A stretch of 7,488 nt of DNA from Candidatus Omnitrophota bacterium (GCA_016206565.1 JACQRG010000039.1:1-7488), one strand, 5' to 3'; counted from the first letter of the stretch, positions 1-6,592 are shown. A program made the numbers and translations. The notes: generated from the letters alone by a model not told the origin.

Positions 1-378
1 GACGCGCACGCCCTCGATGAGCCGCCCGATGTAGCGCGGGCAACCTGTGCGGTCTTCAATGCGGATATCGAAGAGCGTTCGGGGTTCGGGGTTCGGGGTT
101 CGGGGCTTACGGTTCTTGCCCAGGACCCTCAACCCTGAACCCTGAGCCAGCGGCGGCTTCAGCCGCTGCCCGGTCAGCGCCGCCACTTCCCGCGCCACGC
201 CGAGGATCGAGAGGCAATCGGCGCGGTTCGGGGTGACTTCGATGTCGAGCACCGGCTGGCCGTCCACCTCTGCGATGCCCACGACTTCTAACCCGGCCAT
301 CGTCAGTTGCTGGGCCAGCACCTTGGCCGAGGCGCGCACGCTCACGAACTCCTTGAGCCACTCTATCGGCACGCGCAT
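1..378 (-). CDS. pheT: Phenylalanyl-tRNA synthetase beta subunit, N-terminal part (runs off the window)
   Basis: This is the first 126 codons of the beta subunit of the (alpha-beta)2 enzyme that charges tRNA-Phe in the cytoplasm. The N-terminal B1 segment is clear (IEWLKEFV at 5-12, TMAGLEVVG at 26-34), followed by VTPNRADCLSILGVAREVA (48-66) and then the start of the B3/B4 region (DIRIED near 104-109, CPRYIGR at 113-119). In most bacterial PheT an OB-fold tRNA-binding domain of about 110 residues (B2) is inserted between TMAGLEV and TPNRAD. Here only about 13 residues separate them, so B2 is absent. Residues 78-101 are encoded by heptamer repeats and form a low-complexity linker (KPRTPNPEPRT). 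The ATG shares one base with the pheS stop (TGATG), which implies translational coupling. The family call is secure; the rest of the protein, including the editing site, lies outside the window. Confidence 0.95.
   Translation of the reverse strand, partial: MRVPIEWLKEFVSVRASAKVLAQQLTMAGLEVVGIAEVDGQPVLDIEVTPNRADCLSILGVAREVAALTGQRLKPPLAQGSGLRVLGKNRKPRTPNPEPRTLFDIRIEDRTGCPRYIGRLIEGVRV
78..145. repeat. Inverted pair of 7-base tandem repeats inside pheT
   Basis: On the plus strand, TTCGGGG occurs four times in perfect tandem (78-105). After a 19-base spacer come three ACCCTSA heptamers (125-145: ACCCTCA, ACCCTGA, ACCCTGA). The two arrays are imperfect inverted repeats (GGTTCGGGG against the complement GGTTCAGGG) and could fold into a long hairpin in the pheT mRNA. 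The element is read through in frame and lies in the linker between the TPNRAD region and the B3/B4 domain. Such heptamers are usually intergenic in the genomes where I know them, so this looks like a repeat that entered or grew within a tolerant linker. Confidence 0.85.
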
Positions 379-1421
379 CAGAACTGCTCCAGGAAGCGCA
401 GGTCGTTTTCGAAGAAGAGGCGGATGTCGGCGACACCGTGCGTGAGCATGGCGATGCGCTCCACCCCCATCCCGAAGGCGAAGCCCTGCACGCGCGCCGG
501 GTCGTAGCCGGCGGCCTTGAACACGTTCGGATGCACCATCCCGCAGCCCATGATTTCCAGCCACCCCTTGCGGCCGCACGTTGAGCAGCCAGCGCCTTCG
601 CACGCGCTGCAGGCGATGTCCACCTCGGCCGAGGGCTCGGTGAACGGGAAGAAGTGCGGGCGAAACCGCGTTTGGGTCTTCGGGCCGAAGAGCCCCTGGA
701 GGAACTGCTGCAGGACGCCCTTTAAATCCGCGAAGCTGGTGCGGTCATCCACCATCAGCCCCTCGACCTGGTGGAACATGAAGCTGTGGCTCGGATCCAG
801 CGGGTCCGGCCGGTACACCCGGCCCGGCACCACGATGCGCAGCGGCGGCCGGCGCCGCTCCATCACGCGCACCTGCACCGGCGAGGTGTGGCTGCGCAGC
901 AACAGCTTGCCCTTGGCGGGCTGCGGCGAGGGGGCCTCCACGAAAAAGGTGTCGAAGGACTCGCGGGACGGATGGTCCTTCGGGATGTTGAGCGCGTCAA
1001 AGTTGTACCACTCCAGCTCCGCCTCCGGCCCCTCGATGACCTCGAAGCCCAGCGGCGCGAACAGCGCCAGGATGGCTTCGGTCGTCTGCGTGACCGGATG
1101 CAGGCGGCCCTGCACGACGGCGCGGCCCGGCAGCGTCACATCGAGCGCGGCCGCAGGCTGCGCCTCCAGCGCTTTGCGCCGGGCCTCCAGCCGGGCTTCC
1201 AACGCGGTCTTGAACTGGTTGGCGGACTTGCCGGCCTCGGCGCGCTCGGCGGGCGTCAGGCTGCCGAGCGTCTTGAGCACTTCGGCCACGCGGCTTTTGC
1301 GGCCCAGGTACTTGACGCGCACCCGCTCGAGCTCCTGCGCGGAGCGGGTCTGGGCCAGCGCCGCCTCCGCTTCGGCCAGCAGCCGCTCAAGCTCCTGCGT
1401 CGCCGATTCGTCCGCGCTCAT
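378..1421 (-). CDS. pheS: Phenylalanyl-tRNA synthetase alpha subunit
   Basis: This is the catalytic class II subunit of PheRS: ATP-dependent charging of tRNA-Phe, working with PheT. The 347-residue length is normal. An N-terminal coiled coil (about 7-90, many Glu/Arg/Ala) precedes the catalytic core with HPSRESFDTFFV (150-161), motif 2 around RSHTSPVQVRVM (176-187) to FMFHQVEGLMVD (214-225), and motif 3 GFAFGMGVERIAML (313-326). The small Ala in GFAFGMG is the usual residue at the Phe pocket. Cys271, 274, 279 and 282 form a C-x2-C-x4-C-x2-C insertion before WLEIMGCGMVHPNV, also found in Bacillus PheS. The ATG at 1421-1419 is chosen because it overlaps the upstream permease stop (ATGA) and sits behind GGTGGGGGG. 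An in-frame GTG at 1454 would add 11 poorly conserved residues (GLLRQGAGGG). Confidence 0.97.
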   Translation of the reverse strand: MSADESATQELERLLAEAEAALAQTRSAQELERVRVKYLGRKSRVAEVLKTLGSLTPAERAEAGKSANQFKTALEARLEARRKALEAQPAAALDVTLPGRAVVQGRLHPVTQTTEAILALFAPLGFEVIEGPEAELEWYNFDALNIPKDHPSRESFDTFFVEAPSPQPAKGKLLLRSHTSPVQVRVMERRRPPLRIVVPGRVYRPDPLDPSHSFMFHQVEGLMVDDRTSFADLKGVLQQFLQGLFGPKTQTRFRPHFFPFTEPSAEVDIACSACEGAGCSTCGRKGWLEIMGCGMVHPNVFKAAGYDPARVQGFAFGMGVERIAMLTHGVADIRLFFENDLRFLEQF

Positions 1422-3358
1422 CCCCCCACCGGCTCCTTGCCGGAGAAGACCCACACGCGGCCCGGCGCGTTGCGCACCACGTGCTCCACGGTCGAGCCGA
1501 ACACGAAGCGCCCCGGGGCGCTGGCACGCGGCCTGGGCCCCAAGATGATCAAATCGTAGCTGCCCTCTTTCGCTGCTTCAATGATGGCCTCCCCGGCGGA
1601 GCGACCCTGCTTGATCTGGGCGCGAATCGGCACTTCGTACTCCCGCCCGATGGCTTGCGTTTGCTCCATGATCGAATCCGCTGCGGCGAGTTTTTCCGGG
1701 AAGAACGTGTCCAGCGGCAGCGTCGTCGGAATCTCGATGACGTTGAGCGCGGTCAGCTCCGCCCCGTAGGCTTTGGCCAGCCGGGCCGCGAACTGCACCA
1801 TGTCGTACGTGTGCGCCCCGGTGGTCGGCACCAGAATCTTGCGCACCGCCGCCGGGCAATAGTCGCGCGGCATCTCGACTTTTTCGATTTCGACCCGGCC
1901 GGCCGCCGGCAGCCGCTGCTGGCGCCGGTACCAGAGATAGCAGACGAGCCCGATCCCCATCCAGAGAAAGCCGAGGTTGCGCCCGGCGGGCTTCGTGAGG
2001 ATCACGTCCACCCACACGGCGGCGGTTCCCACCAGACCGAGCAGCGACGTCACCGGCAGCTCGGCCCGTCCGAACCTAAGACTCCAGCCGACCTTGAAGG
2101 GCCGCGCCATGCCCGGCTGTCTGATGCGCAGCCCCAGCAGCGACAGATGGGCCAGAGCGAAGGAGAGCATCGCGCCGAAGTTGTACAGCTCGGCGATATG
2201 CGTCAGCTGCCTGGCCACCATGACAATGGCCGCGGCGATGAGCGTGAACGCGATGAGCGACACGTACGGCGTCTTGAACCGCGGGTGGAGCCGATAGAAG
2301 AGCCGCGGCATCGTGAAATGCTCGCTCATCGCGAACGTCAGCCGCGAGGCCCCGATCAAACCGGCATTGGCCGCGACGAAGAGGATCGTGGCACCCAGCA
2401 ACCCCACCCAGGGTGCGAGGAACTGCCGTCCGAATGGCATGGAGGCGGCGATGCCGGCAATCGGATCCTCGAGATAGTGTGTCGTCAGCTCTTGCGGCGT
2501 CAGCGCGGTCAAGGCGATCATGGAGATCCCAAAGTAGAGGACAAACAGCGTGATCATCGCTGCCACCATGGCGCGGGGGACGGTGCGGTTGGGGTGGCGC
2601 GCTTCCCCGGCCAGCTGGGAAATGGACTCGATGCCGATATAGGCCACCATGGCCATGCCCACGCCTTTGAAGAACTGCGGCCAGGTGGGCGACCAGGGGC
2701 TGTCCGGCAGCCCCACCTGCAGGTGGAGCCAGAGCTGCTGCAGGTGCTGCCAGAAGGCGGCCGGCTGGAACAGCTGCAGCAGCAGGAGGAGTCCGAGAGT
2801 AATAATGGCCAGTTGCGTGACGATGTCGAAGGCGCACAGCAGCAGCGAGACGCGCGTGGACTCCTTGATGCCCAGCACATTGAGCCCCAGGAGCACGGCA
2901 AGGATAAGGAGCGTGAAGGGCACGTTGCCTATCGCGCTCTTGAGCGCCGGCCAGAAGTGGCCCAGGTACGGCCCGATGGAGTAGGCCGAAATGGCGATGG
3001 TGACGATGTAGTCGAGGAGCAGCGCCCAGCCGGCGATGAAGGACACGAGGTCGTTGAAGGCGTGGCGGGCGAAGCTGCAGGAGCCGCCGGATTCCGGCAT
3101 GGCGGCGGAGAGCTCCGCGTAGGTCAGGACCGTGCAGAAAAAGACGATGCCGGCCAGGGCTAAGGCCAGGGGGGCCGCGCCCAGCGCATAGAGCGTCGTC
3201 ACCCCCAGGGCGTAGTAAATGGAGGAGCCGACGTCCCCGTAGCCGATCGCGTAGAGCTGCGCCGTGTTGAGGACCCGGTGCAGGCTCCCTTTGTCCAGGA
3301 CCCTGACGCGGGAGCCCTCCTGCTCGGAGAAATCGTAGGACCGCTCGTCCCCGGGCAT
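1418..3358 (-). CDS. APC-superfamily permease with C-terminal universal stress (USP) domain
   Basis: This 646-residue membrane protein resembles amino acid/polyamine/organocation (APC, COG0531-like) transporters. TM1 carries a glycine-rich unwound segment (GYGDVGSSIYYALG, 39-52), and about 12 hydrophobic segments follow: near 37-58, 62-82, 102-126, 146-163, 169-197, 232-250, 263-287, 314-338, 365-384, 390-411, 434-454 and 461-477. VAYIGIESISQLAGEARHPN (238-257) matches the conserved TM6 region of the family. Residues about 505-638 form a USP domain (RKILVPTTG to ILGPRP...GSTVEHVVRNAP), expected in the cytoplasm. Its nucleotide motif is degenerate: G-x2-G-x9-G-S/T reads G607-x2-P610 and then G621-S-T with one extra residue. 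The start has a good SD (GAGGAG, 6-base spacer) 24 bases after rplT, and the stop overlaps pheS. The substrate cannot be told; an amino acid is likely. The USP domain may sense nucleotide or stress state, which is inference. Confidence 0.88.
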   Translation of the reverse strand: MPGDERSYDFSEQEGSRVRVLDKGSLHRVLNTAQLYAIGYGDVGSSIYYALGVTTLYALGAAPLALALAGIVFFCTVLTYAELSAAMPESGGSCSFARHAFNDLVSFIAGWALLLDYIVTIAISAYSIGPYLGHFWPALKSAIGNVPFTLLILAVLLGLNVLGIKESTRVSLLLCAFDIVTQLAIITLGLLLLLQLFQPAAFWQHLQQLWLHLQVGLPDSPWSPTWPQFFKGVGMAMVAYIGIESISQLAGEARHPNRTVPRAMVAAMITLFVLYFGISMIALTALTPQELTTHYLEDPIAGIAASMPFGRQFLAPWVGLLGATILFVAANAGLIGASRLTFAMSEHFTMPRLFYRLHPRFKTPYVSLIAFTLIAAAIVMVARQLTHIAELYNFGAMLSFALAHLSLLGLRIRQPGMARPFKVGWSLRFGRAELPVTSLLGLVGTAAVWVDVILTKPAGRNLGFLWMGIGLVCYLWYRRQQRLPAAGRVEIEKVEMPRDYCPAAVRKILVPTTGAHTYDMVQFAARLAKAYGAELTALNVIEIPTTLPLDTFFPEKLAAADSIMEQTQAIGREYEVPIRAQIKQGRSAGEAIIEAAKEGSYDLIILGPRPRASAPGRFVFGSTVEHVVRNAPGRVWVFSGKEPVGG

Positions 3359-3382
3359 GCCTGGCTCCTCACCGCGAACGCG

Positions 3383-3736
3383 CTAGCGCGCCGCGGTCAC
3401 CTGGGCGACCAGCTGATCGAATGTGGCGCGGTCATTGACCGCCAGCTCGGCGAGCTGCTTGCGGTCGAGCTGGACTTTCGCGCGCCGGCAGGCCGCCATG
3501 AAGCGGCCGTACGTCAGCCCGTGCTCGCGGGCGGCCGCGTTGAGGCGGATGATCCAAAGGCTTCGGAAAACCCGCTTGCGGTTCTTGCGGTCGCGGGTCG
3601 CGTAGGCCTGCGCCCGCATCACGGTCTCTTTGGCTTTCAGCAGATGCAGCCGCCGCGCGCCGCGGTAGCCCTTGGCCTTGCGCAGCAGCCGCTTGCGCCG
3701 GGCGCGTGAGGCGACCGCCCACTTCACTTTCGCCAT
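3383..3736 (-). CDS. rplT: 50S ribosomal protein L20
   Basis: This is the early-binding 23S rRNA protein needed for large-subunit assembly; in E. coli it also represses the infC-rpmI-rplT operon. The 117-residue length is standard. The basic N-terminal extension (MAKVKWAVASRARRKRLL) and the signatures AKGYRGARRLHLLKAKE, YATRDRKNRKRVFRSLWI, RLNAAAREHGLTYGRFM and QLDRKQLAELA match the family throughout. The ATG follows a perfect AAGGAGG (3748-3742) with a 5-base spacer, and the gene begins 12 bases after the rpmI stop. I did not find an obvious L20-operator mimic by eye. The downstream gene is the permease, not pheS as in many genomes. Confidence 0.98.
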   Translation of the reverse strand: MAKVKWAVASRARRKRLLRKAKGYRGARRLHLLKAKETVMRAQAYATRDRKNRKRVFRSLWIIRLNAAAREHGLTYGRFMAACRRAKVQLDRKQLAELAVNDRATFDQLVAQVTAAR

Positions 3737-3748
3737 CGCTTCCTCCTT

Positions 3749-3943
3749 TCAATACGGCAACAACGGATGAATCCGGACTTCGTCGGCCCGGGCGATCTGC
3801 TGCGGCCGGCGCATCTGGCGCTTGGTCTTGCCCCGCTTGCCGCCCAGCAGGTGGCGGCGGCCGGCCTTGTAGCTGAGGAGCTTGCCGGTGCCGGTGCGCT
3901 TGATCCGGTCCTTCACGCTCTTGACGGTTTTTAGTTTCGGCAT
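3749..3943 (-). CDS. rpmI: 50S ribosomal protein L35
   Basis: This is a small basic large-subunit protein of 64 residues, the usual length. It opens MPKLKTVKSVKDRIKRTGTGK and ends with ADEVRIHPLLPY, both close to the family pattern (MPKxKTxxxxxxRxKxTGxGK and a C-terminal LPY). HLLGGKRGKTKRQMR (31-45) corresponds to the conserved central HLLxxKsxKxKRxLR. The ATG lies 4 bases after the infC stop (TGACCTCATG). The likely SD, AGAGGG, is inside the infC 3' end, so translation is probably coupled to infC. Confidence 0.97.
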   Translation of the reverse strand: MPKLKTVKSVKDRIKRTGTGKLLSYKAGRRHLLGGKRGKTKRQMRRPQQIARADEVRIHPLLPY

Positions 3944-3947
3944 GAGG

Positions 3948-4532
3948 TCAGCCCTCTTTTTTCGATGCGGGTTGTCCGGCGCGCTGCTTGGCGACCTGCT
4001 TGGAGGCCTCCCGTTTCTGCTTGTCCCGGTCAGGACCGAACACCATGGTCATGAACCGCCCCTCGAGGCTGGGGTTGCGCTCCACGCGGCTGATGGGATC
4101 GAGGTCGGATACGAGCTTATCGAGGACGCGCCGGCCCAGCTCGGTGTGCGCCAGCTCGCGGCCTCGGTACACCATCGTCACCTTCGCCTGGTCGCCGCGC
4201 ATGAGGAAGCGCCGCAGCATGTTGAGCTTGACCTGGTAGTCATGCTCCTCGATGCGCGGCTTGAACTTGACCTCCTTGAGCTTGGTGACGTGGTGCTTGC
4301 GCCGGGCTTCCCGTTCCCGCCGCTGCTCTTCGTACTTGAACTTGTTGAAATCCAGGATGCGGCACACCGGCGGCGTGGCGTTCGGGGCGACCTCCACCAA
4401 GTCCAGCCCCCGCTCCTTGGCGAGCTTAAGCGCATCCATCGGCGCCATGACGCCGAGCTGCGCGCCGTCTTCCGCGATCACGCGAATCTGGGCGATGCGA
4501 ATCCGCTCGTTCACCCGCAGCGACTTGATGAT
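3948..4532 (-). CDS. infC: Translation initiation factor IF-3, probably starting at ATC
   Basis: IF3 binds the 30S subunit, checks start-codon/tRNA pairing and prevents early 50S joining. With the ATC start at 4532-4530 the protein has 194 residues. The N-domain runs from RVNERIRIAQIRVI through the signature PPVCRILDFNKFKYEEQ (54-70). A charged helical linker (about 66-88) leads to the C-domain (KEVKFKPRIEEHDYQVK to RFMTMVFGP), and a Lys/Gln/Ala-rich tail of about 27 residues ends it. I chose ATC over the in-frame GTG at 4514 because AGGAGG (4545-4540) stands 7 bases before ATC. The GTG would lose IKSLR, and RVNE is conserved in IF3, while its own upstream region has no SD at usable distance. 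A rare AUU/AUC/AUA start on infC is the known basis of IF3 autoregulation. The gap after thrS is 24 bases. Confidence 0.95.
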   Translation of the reverse strand: MIKSLRVNERIRIAQIRVIAEDGAQLGVMAPMDALKLAKERGLDLVEVAPNATPPVCRILDFNKFKYEEQRREREARRKHHVTKLKEVKFKPRIEEHDYQVKLNMLRRFLMRGDQAKVTMVYRGRELAHTELGRRVLDKLVSDLDPISRVERNPSLEGRFMTMVFGPDRDKQKREASKQVAKQRAGQPASKKEG

Positions 4533-4545
4533 CCTCCGTCCTCCT
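4530..4545 (-). promoter_or_regulatory. infC: Ribosome binding site and ATC start codon of infC
   Basis: Reading the minus strand: AGGAGG (4545-4540), a 7-base spacer that itself ends in GGAGG (4537-4533), then ATC ATC AAG. The first SD is ideally placed for the first ATC. The second GGAGG touches it and would be too close to either ATC. No ATG, GTG or TTG lies at a proper distance from either SD. This arrangement fits the IF3-discriminated non-canonical start seen in infC of many bacteria. Confidence 0.8.
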
Positions 4546-4556
4546 GTGTCGAGCGC

Positions 4557-6314
4557 TCAGCCGATGAGACGGCTCGCGCTCTCTGATGCGACCCGCTGGA
4601 TAAACGCGTCCAGCGGCATCGTGCCCAAATCCCCGCCGCGGCGATGCCGCACCGCCACGGCCTGCGCGTGCGCTTCCCGGTCGCCGAGCACCGCCATGTA
4701 GGGCACCTGGGCGAGCTGCGCGTCCCGGATCTTGGCCCGCATCGTCTCCCGGCGCTCGTCGAGCTGCGCGCGCACGCCCTGCCGGCGCAACCGGTCCGCC
4801 ACCTGGCGCGCGTACTCGTTGGCCTTGTCGCTGATCGGGATCACCGCCACCTGCACCGGAGCGAGCCAGACCGGAAACGCGCCGGCGTAGTGCTCGATGA
4901 GCATCCCGAAGAACCGCTCGAAGCTGCCCAGGAGTGCTCGGTGCAGCATGACGACCCGGTGCGGCTTGCCGTCGGCCGCGTCGTAGGTCAGGTCGAAGCG
5001 CTCCGGCAGCGCGAAGTCGCACTGGATAGTGCCGCACTGCCAGCTGCGGCCGATGGCGTCCTTGATTTTAATGTCAATCTTGGGCCCGTAGAACGCGCCC
5101 TCGCCCTCGTGGACGGCGTACGCGAGCTTGGAGGCCTCCAGCGCCTGCTTCAGCGCCGCCTCGGCGGCGTCCCAGGAAGCGGCCGTGCCGATGCACTCGG
5201 CCGGGCGCGTCGAGAGCTCGATCTCGTACTCCGTGAAGCCGAAGAGCTTCAGGACTTCGAACGCAAAGTCGAGCACCTGCCGGATCTCGTCCACCAGCTG
5301 GTCCTCGCGCAGGAAGATGTGCGCGTCATCCTGCGTGAAGCTGCGCACGCGCAGCAGGCCGTGCAGCACGCCGGATTTCTCGTTGCGGTACACCGTGCCC
5401 AACTCGAAGAGCCGCAGCGGCAGGTCGCGGTAGCTGCGCGGCTTGGCCTGGTAGATGAGGATGTGCCCGGGGCAGTTCATCGGCTTGATGCCAAAGGGCT
5501 GCTTGTCGGACTCGAAGAGGAACATGTAGTCCTTGTAGTACTCCAGGTGCCCGGATCGGCGCCAGAGATCCGTCCGGAACACATGGGGCGTGACCACGAA
5601 CTCGTAGCCGCGCTCGCGGTGCCGCTGCCGCACCACGTCCTCGATGAGCGATCGGATGAGCGCACCCTTGGGATGGTAGAACACCACCCCGGGCCCGGCC
5701 AGCTCCTCGAAGCTGAAGAGCTCCAGCTCCTTGCCGAGCTTGCGGTGGTCGCGCCGCTTCGCTTCTTCCAAGCGCGTGAGGTGCGCGTCAAGCTGGGCCT
5801 TCATCGGATACGCGGTCCCGTAGATGCGCTGCAGCTGCGGCCGCTGCTCATCGCCGCGCCAGTAGGCGCCGGCGAGGCTCAGCAGCTTCACCGCCTTGAT
5901 CTCGCCGGTGGACTTGACGTGCGGGCCCTCGCACAGGTCCACGAAATCGCCATCGGTATAGAGGGAGACCTCCGCGTCCTGGATCCCGTCAATGAGCTCC
6001 AGCTTATAGGTCTCGCCCCGCTCCGTGAAGAACCGCTTGGCCTCGGCCTTGGGCAGGTGCGAATGGACGAAGGGGTGGTTCTCTTTGATGATCTGCGCCA
6101 TCTCGGCTTCGATCTTGGGCAAATCCTCCTCGGTCAGCGGCTCGGAGAGATCCAGATCATAGTAGAACCCGTCCTCGATCGGCGGCCCGATGCCGAGCTT
6201 CACCTGCGGATAGAGCCGCCGCACCGCCTGCGCCATCACATGCGCGGCGCTGTGCCGCAGCGGGTACAGCGGATCTTTCGCTCTGAGCTTGTCAGCTTGG
6301 CCTGTATGTCCCAT
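4557..6314 (-). CDS. thrS: Threonyl-tRNA synthetase lacking the TGS domain
   Basis: This class II synthetase charges tRNA-Thr and clears Ser-tRNA-Thr. Its 585 residues compare with about 640 in E. coli; the missing part is the N-terminal TGS domain. The protein starts only 17 residues before the editing domain, whose site is intact: H21-x3-H25 (RHSAAHV) and C128-x3-H132 (CEGPHV). The catalytic core has the zinc ligands C281 (MNCPGH), H332 (DDAHIF) and H458 (MLHRALLG), motif 2 around YRNEKSGVLHG (R310, E312) and motif 3 around HRALLGSFERF. The anticodon-binding domain starts near 485 (LAPVQVAVIPIS). The start is fixed: a TAG stands in frame three codons before the ATG, and tRNA-Val ends 12 bases upstream. 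The SD is AGGGA with a short spacer (3-4 bases). There is no room for a structured leader of the E. coli thrS operator type. Confidence 0.97.
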   Translation of the reverse strand: MGHTGQADKLRAKDPLYPLRHSAAHVMAQAVRRLYPQVKLGIGPPIEDGFYYDLDLSEPLTEEDLPKIEAEMAQIIKENHPFVHSHLPKAEAKRFFTERGETYKLELIDGIQDAEVSLYTDGDFVDLCEGPHVKSTGEIKAVKLLSLAGAYWRGDEQRPQLQRIYGTAYPMKAQLDAHLTRLEEAKRRDHRKLGKELELFSFEELAGPGVVFYHPKGALIRSLIEDVVRQRHRERGYEFVVTPHVFRTDLWRRSGHLEYYKDYMFLFESDKQPFGIKPMNCPGHILIYQAKPRSYRDLPLRLFELGTVYRNEKSGVLHGLLRVRSFTQDDAHIFLREDQLVDEIRQVLDFAFEVLKLFGFTEYEIELSTRPAECIGTAASWDAAEAALKQALEASKLAYAVHEGEGAFYGPKIDIKIKDAIGRSWQCGTIQCDFALPERFDLTYDAADGKPHRVVMLHRALLGSFERFFGMLIEHYAGAFPVWLAPVQVAVIPISDKANEYARQVADRLRRQGVRAQLDERRETMRAKIRDAQLAQVPYMAVLGDREAHAQAVAVRHRRGGDLGTMPLDAFIQRVASESASRLIG

Positions 6315-6326
6315 CGGTCCCTAGAG

Positions 6327-6403
<77 letters not shown>

Positions 6404-6419
6404 GCGCGCCAGAAAGAAC

Positions 6420-6506
6420 AGCCGGGGGTGGGGGTCGAACCCACATGTCCCTCTCGGGACAGGAGATTTTAAGTCTCCCGCGTCTCGCCAGTTGCGCCAC
6501 CCCGGC
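6420..6506 (-). tRNA. tRNA-Leu (TAA) with unusual 3' end (U73, no encoded CCA)
   Basis: This is a type II tRNA with acceptor GCCGGGG/CCCCGGC (6506-6500 with 6427-6421), a three-pair D-stem GCG/CGC and anticodon stem GGAGA/TCTCC around loop CTTAAAA (anticodon TAA, reads UUA). The long variable arm is GTCCC-GAGA-GGGAC and the T-arm GTGGG-TTCGACC-CCCAC. All stems pair perfectly. The base after the acceptor stem is T, followed by GTTC, so position 73 is U and CCA is not encoded. Both neighbouring tRNA genes encode CCA. A73 is a near-universal leucine identity base, so this end is odd. It could still be a working tRNA after CCA addition. Confidence 0.93.
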
Positions 6507-6517
6507 GCAGAACAAAC

Positions 6518-6592
6518 TGGAGGCGCGGATCGGAATCGAACCGATGTATAAGGGTTTTGCAGACCCTCGCCTTACCACTTGGCTACCGCGCC
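6518..6592 (-). tRNA. tRNA-Cys (GCA), CCA encoded
   Basis: The acceptor stem is GGCGCGG/CCGCGCC, the D-arm GCC/GGC and the anticodon stem AGGGT/ACCCT around loop CTGCAAA (anticodon GCA). The T-arm is ATCGG-TTCGATT-CCGAT, followed by discriminator T and encoded CCA (6520-6518). U73 and the GCA anticodon are the expected cysteine identity elements. It is the first gene of the tRNA group. Its 5' end is only 8 bases from the T-run of the terminator that follows coaB, and 11 bases separate it from tRNA-Leu. Confidence 0.97.

Noticed and set aside
1422..1454. Extended pheS start at GTG (1454)
   Set aside because: It would add 11 glycine-rich residues that are only the permease C-terminus read in another frame. 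The ATGA overlap at 1421 is the more natural start.
517..1548. 343-codon plus-strand open frame opposite pheS
   Set aside because: It is a Ser/Arg-rich shadow reading of pheS, spanning the pheS/permease junction without recognisable motifs.
2715..2795. CTG/CAG-rich stretch resembling a triplet repeat
   Set aside because: It encodes an ordinary Leu/Gln-rich membrane-edge segment of the permease (LLLLLQLF, HLQQLWLHLQ) with irregular units, so codon bias explains it.
1481..3163. 560-codon plus-strand open frame opposite the permease
   Set aside because: It is an antisense shadow of a GC-rich membrane protein gene. The product is full of Arg, Gly, His and Gln with no family features, while the minus strand has a clear transporter.
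3379..3390. Perfect 12-base palindrome CGCGCTAGCGCG over the rplT stop codon
   Set aside because: There is no T-run after it, no loop for a stable RNA hairpin, and no second copy that I noticed. It is likely chance in GC-rich sequence.
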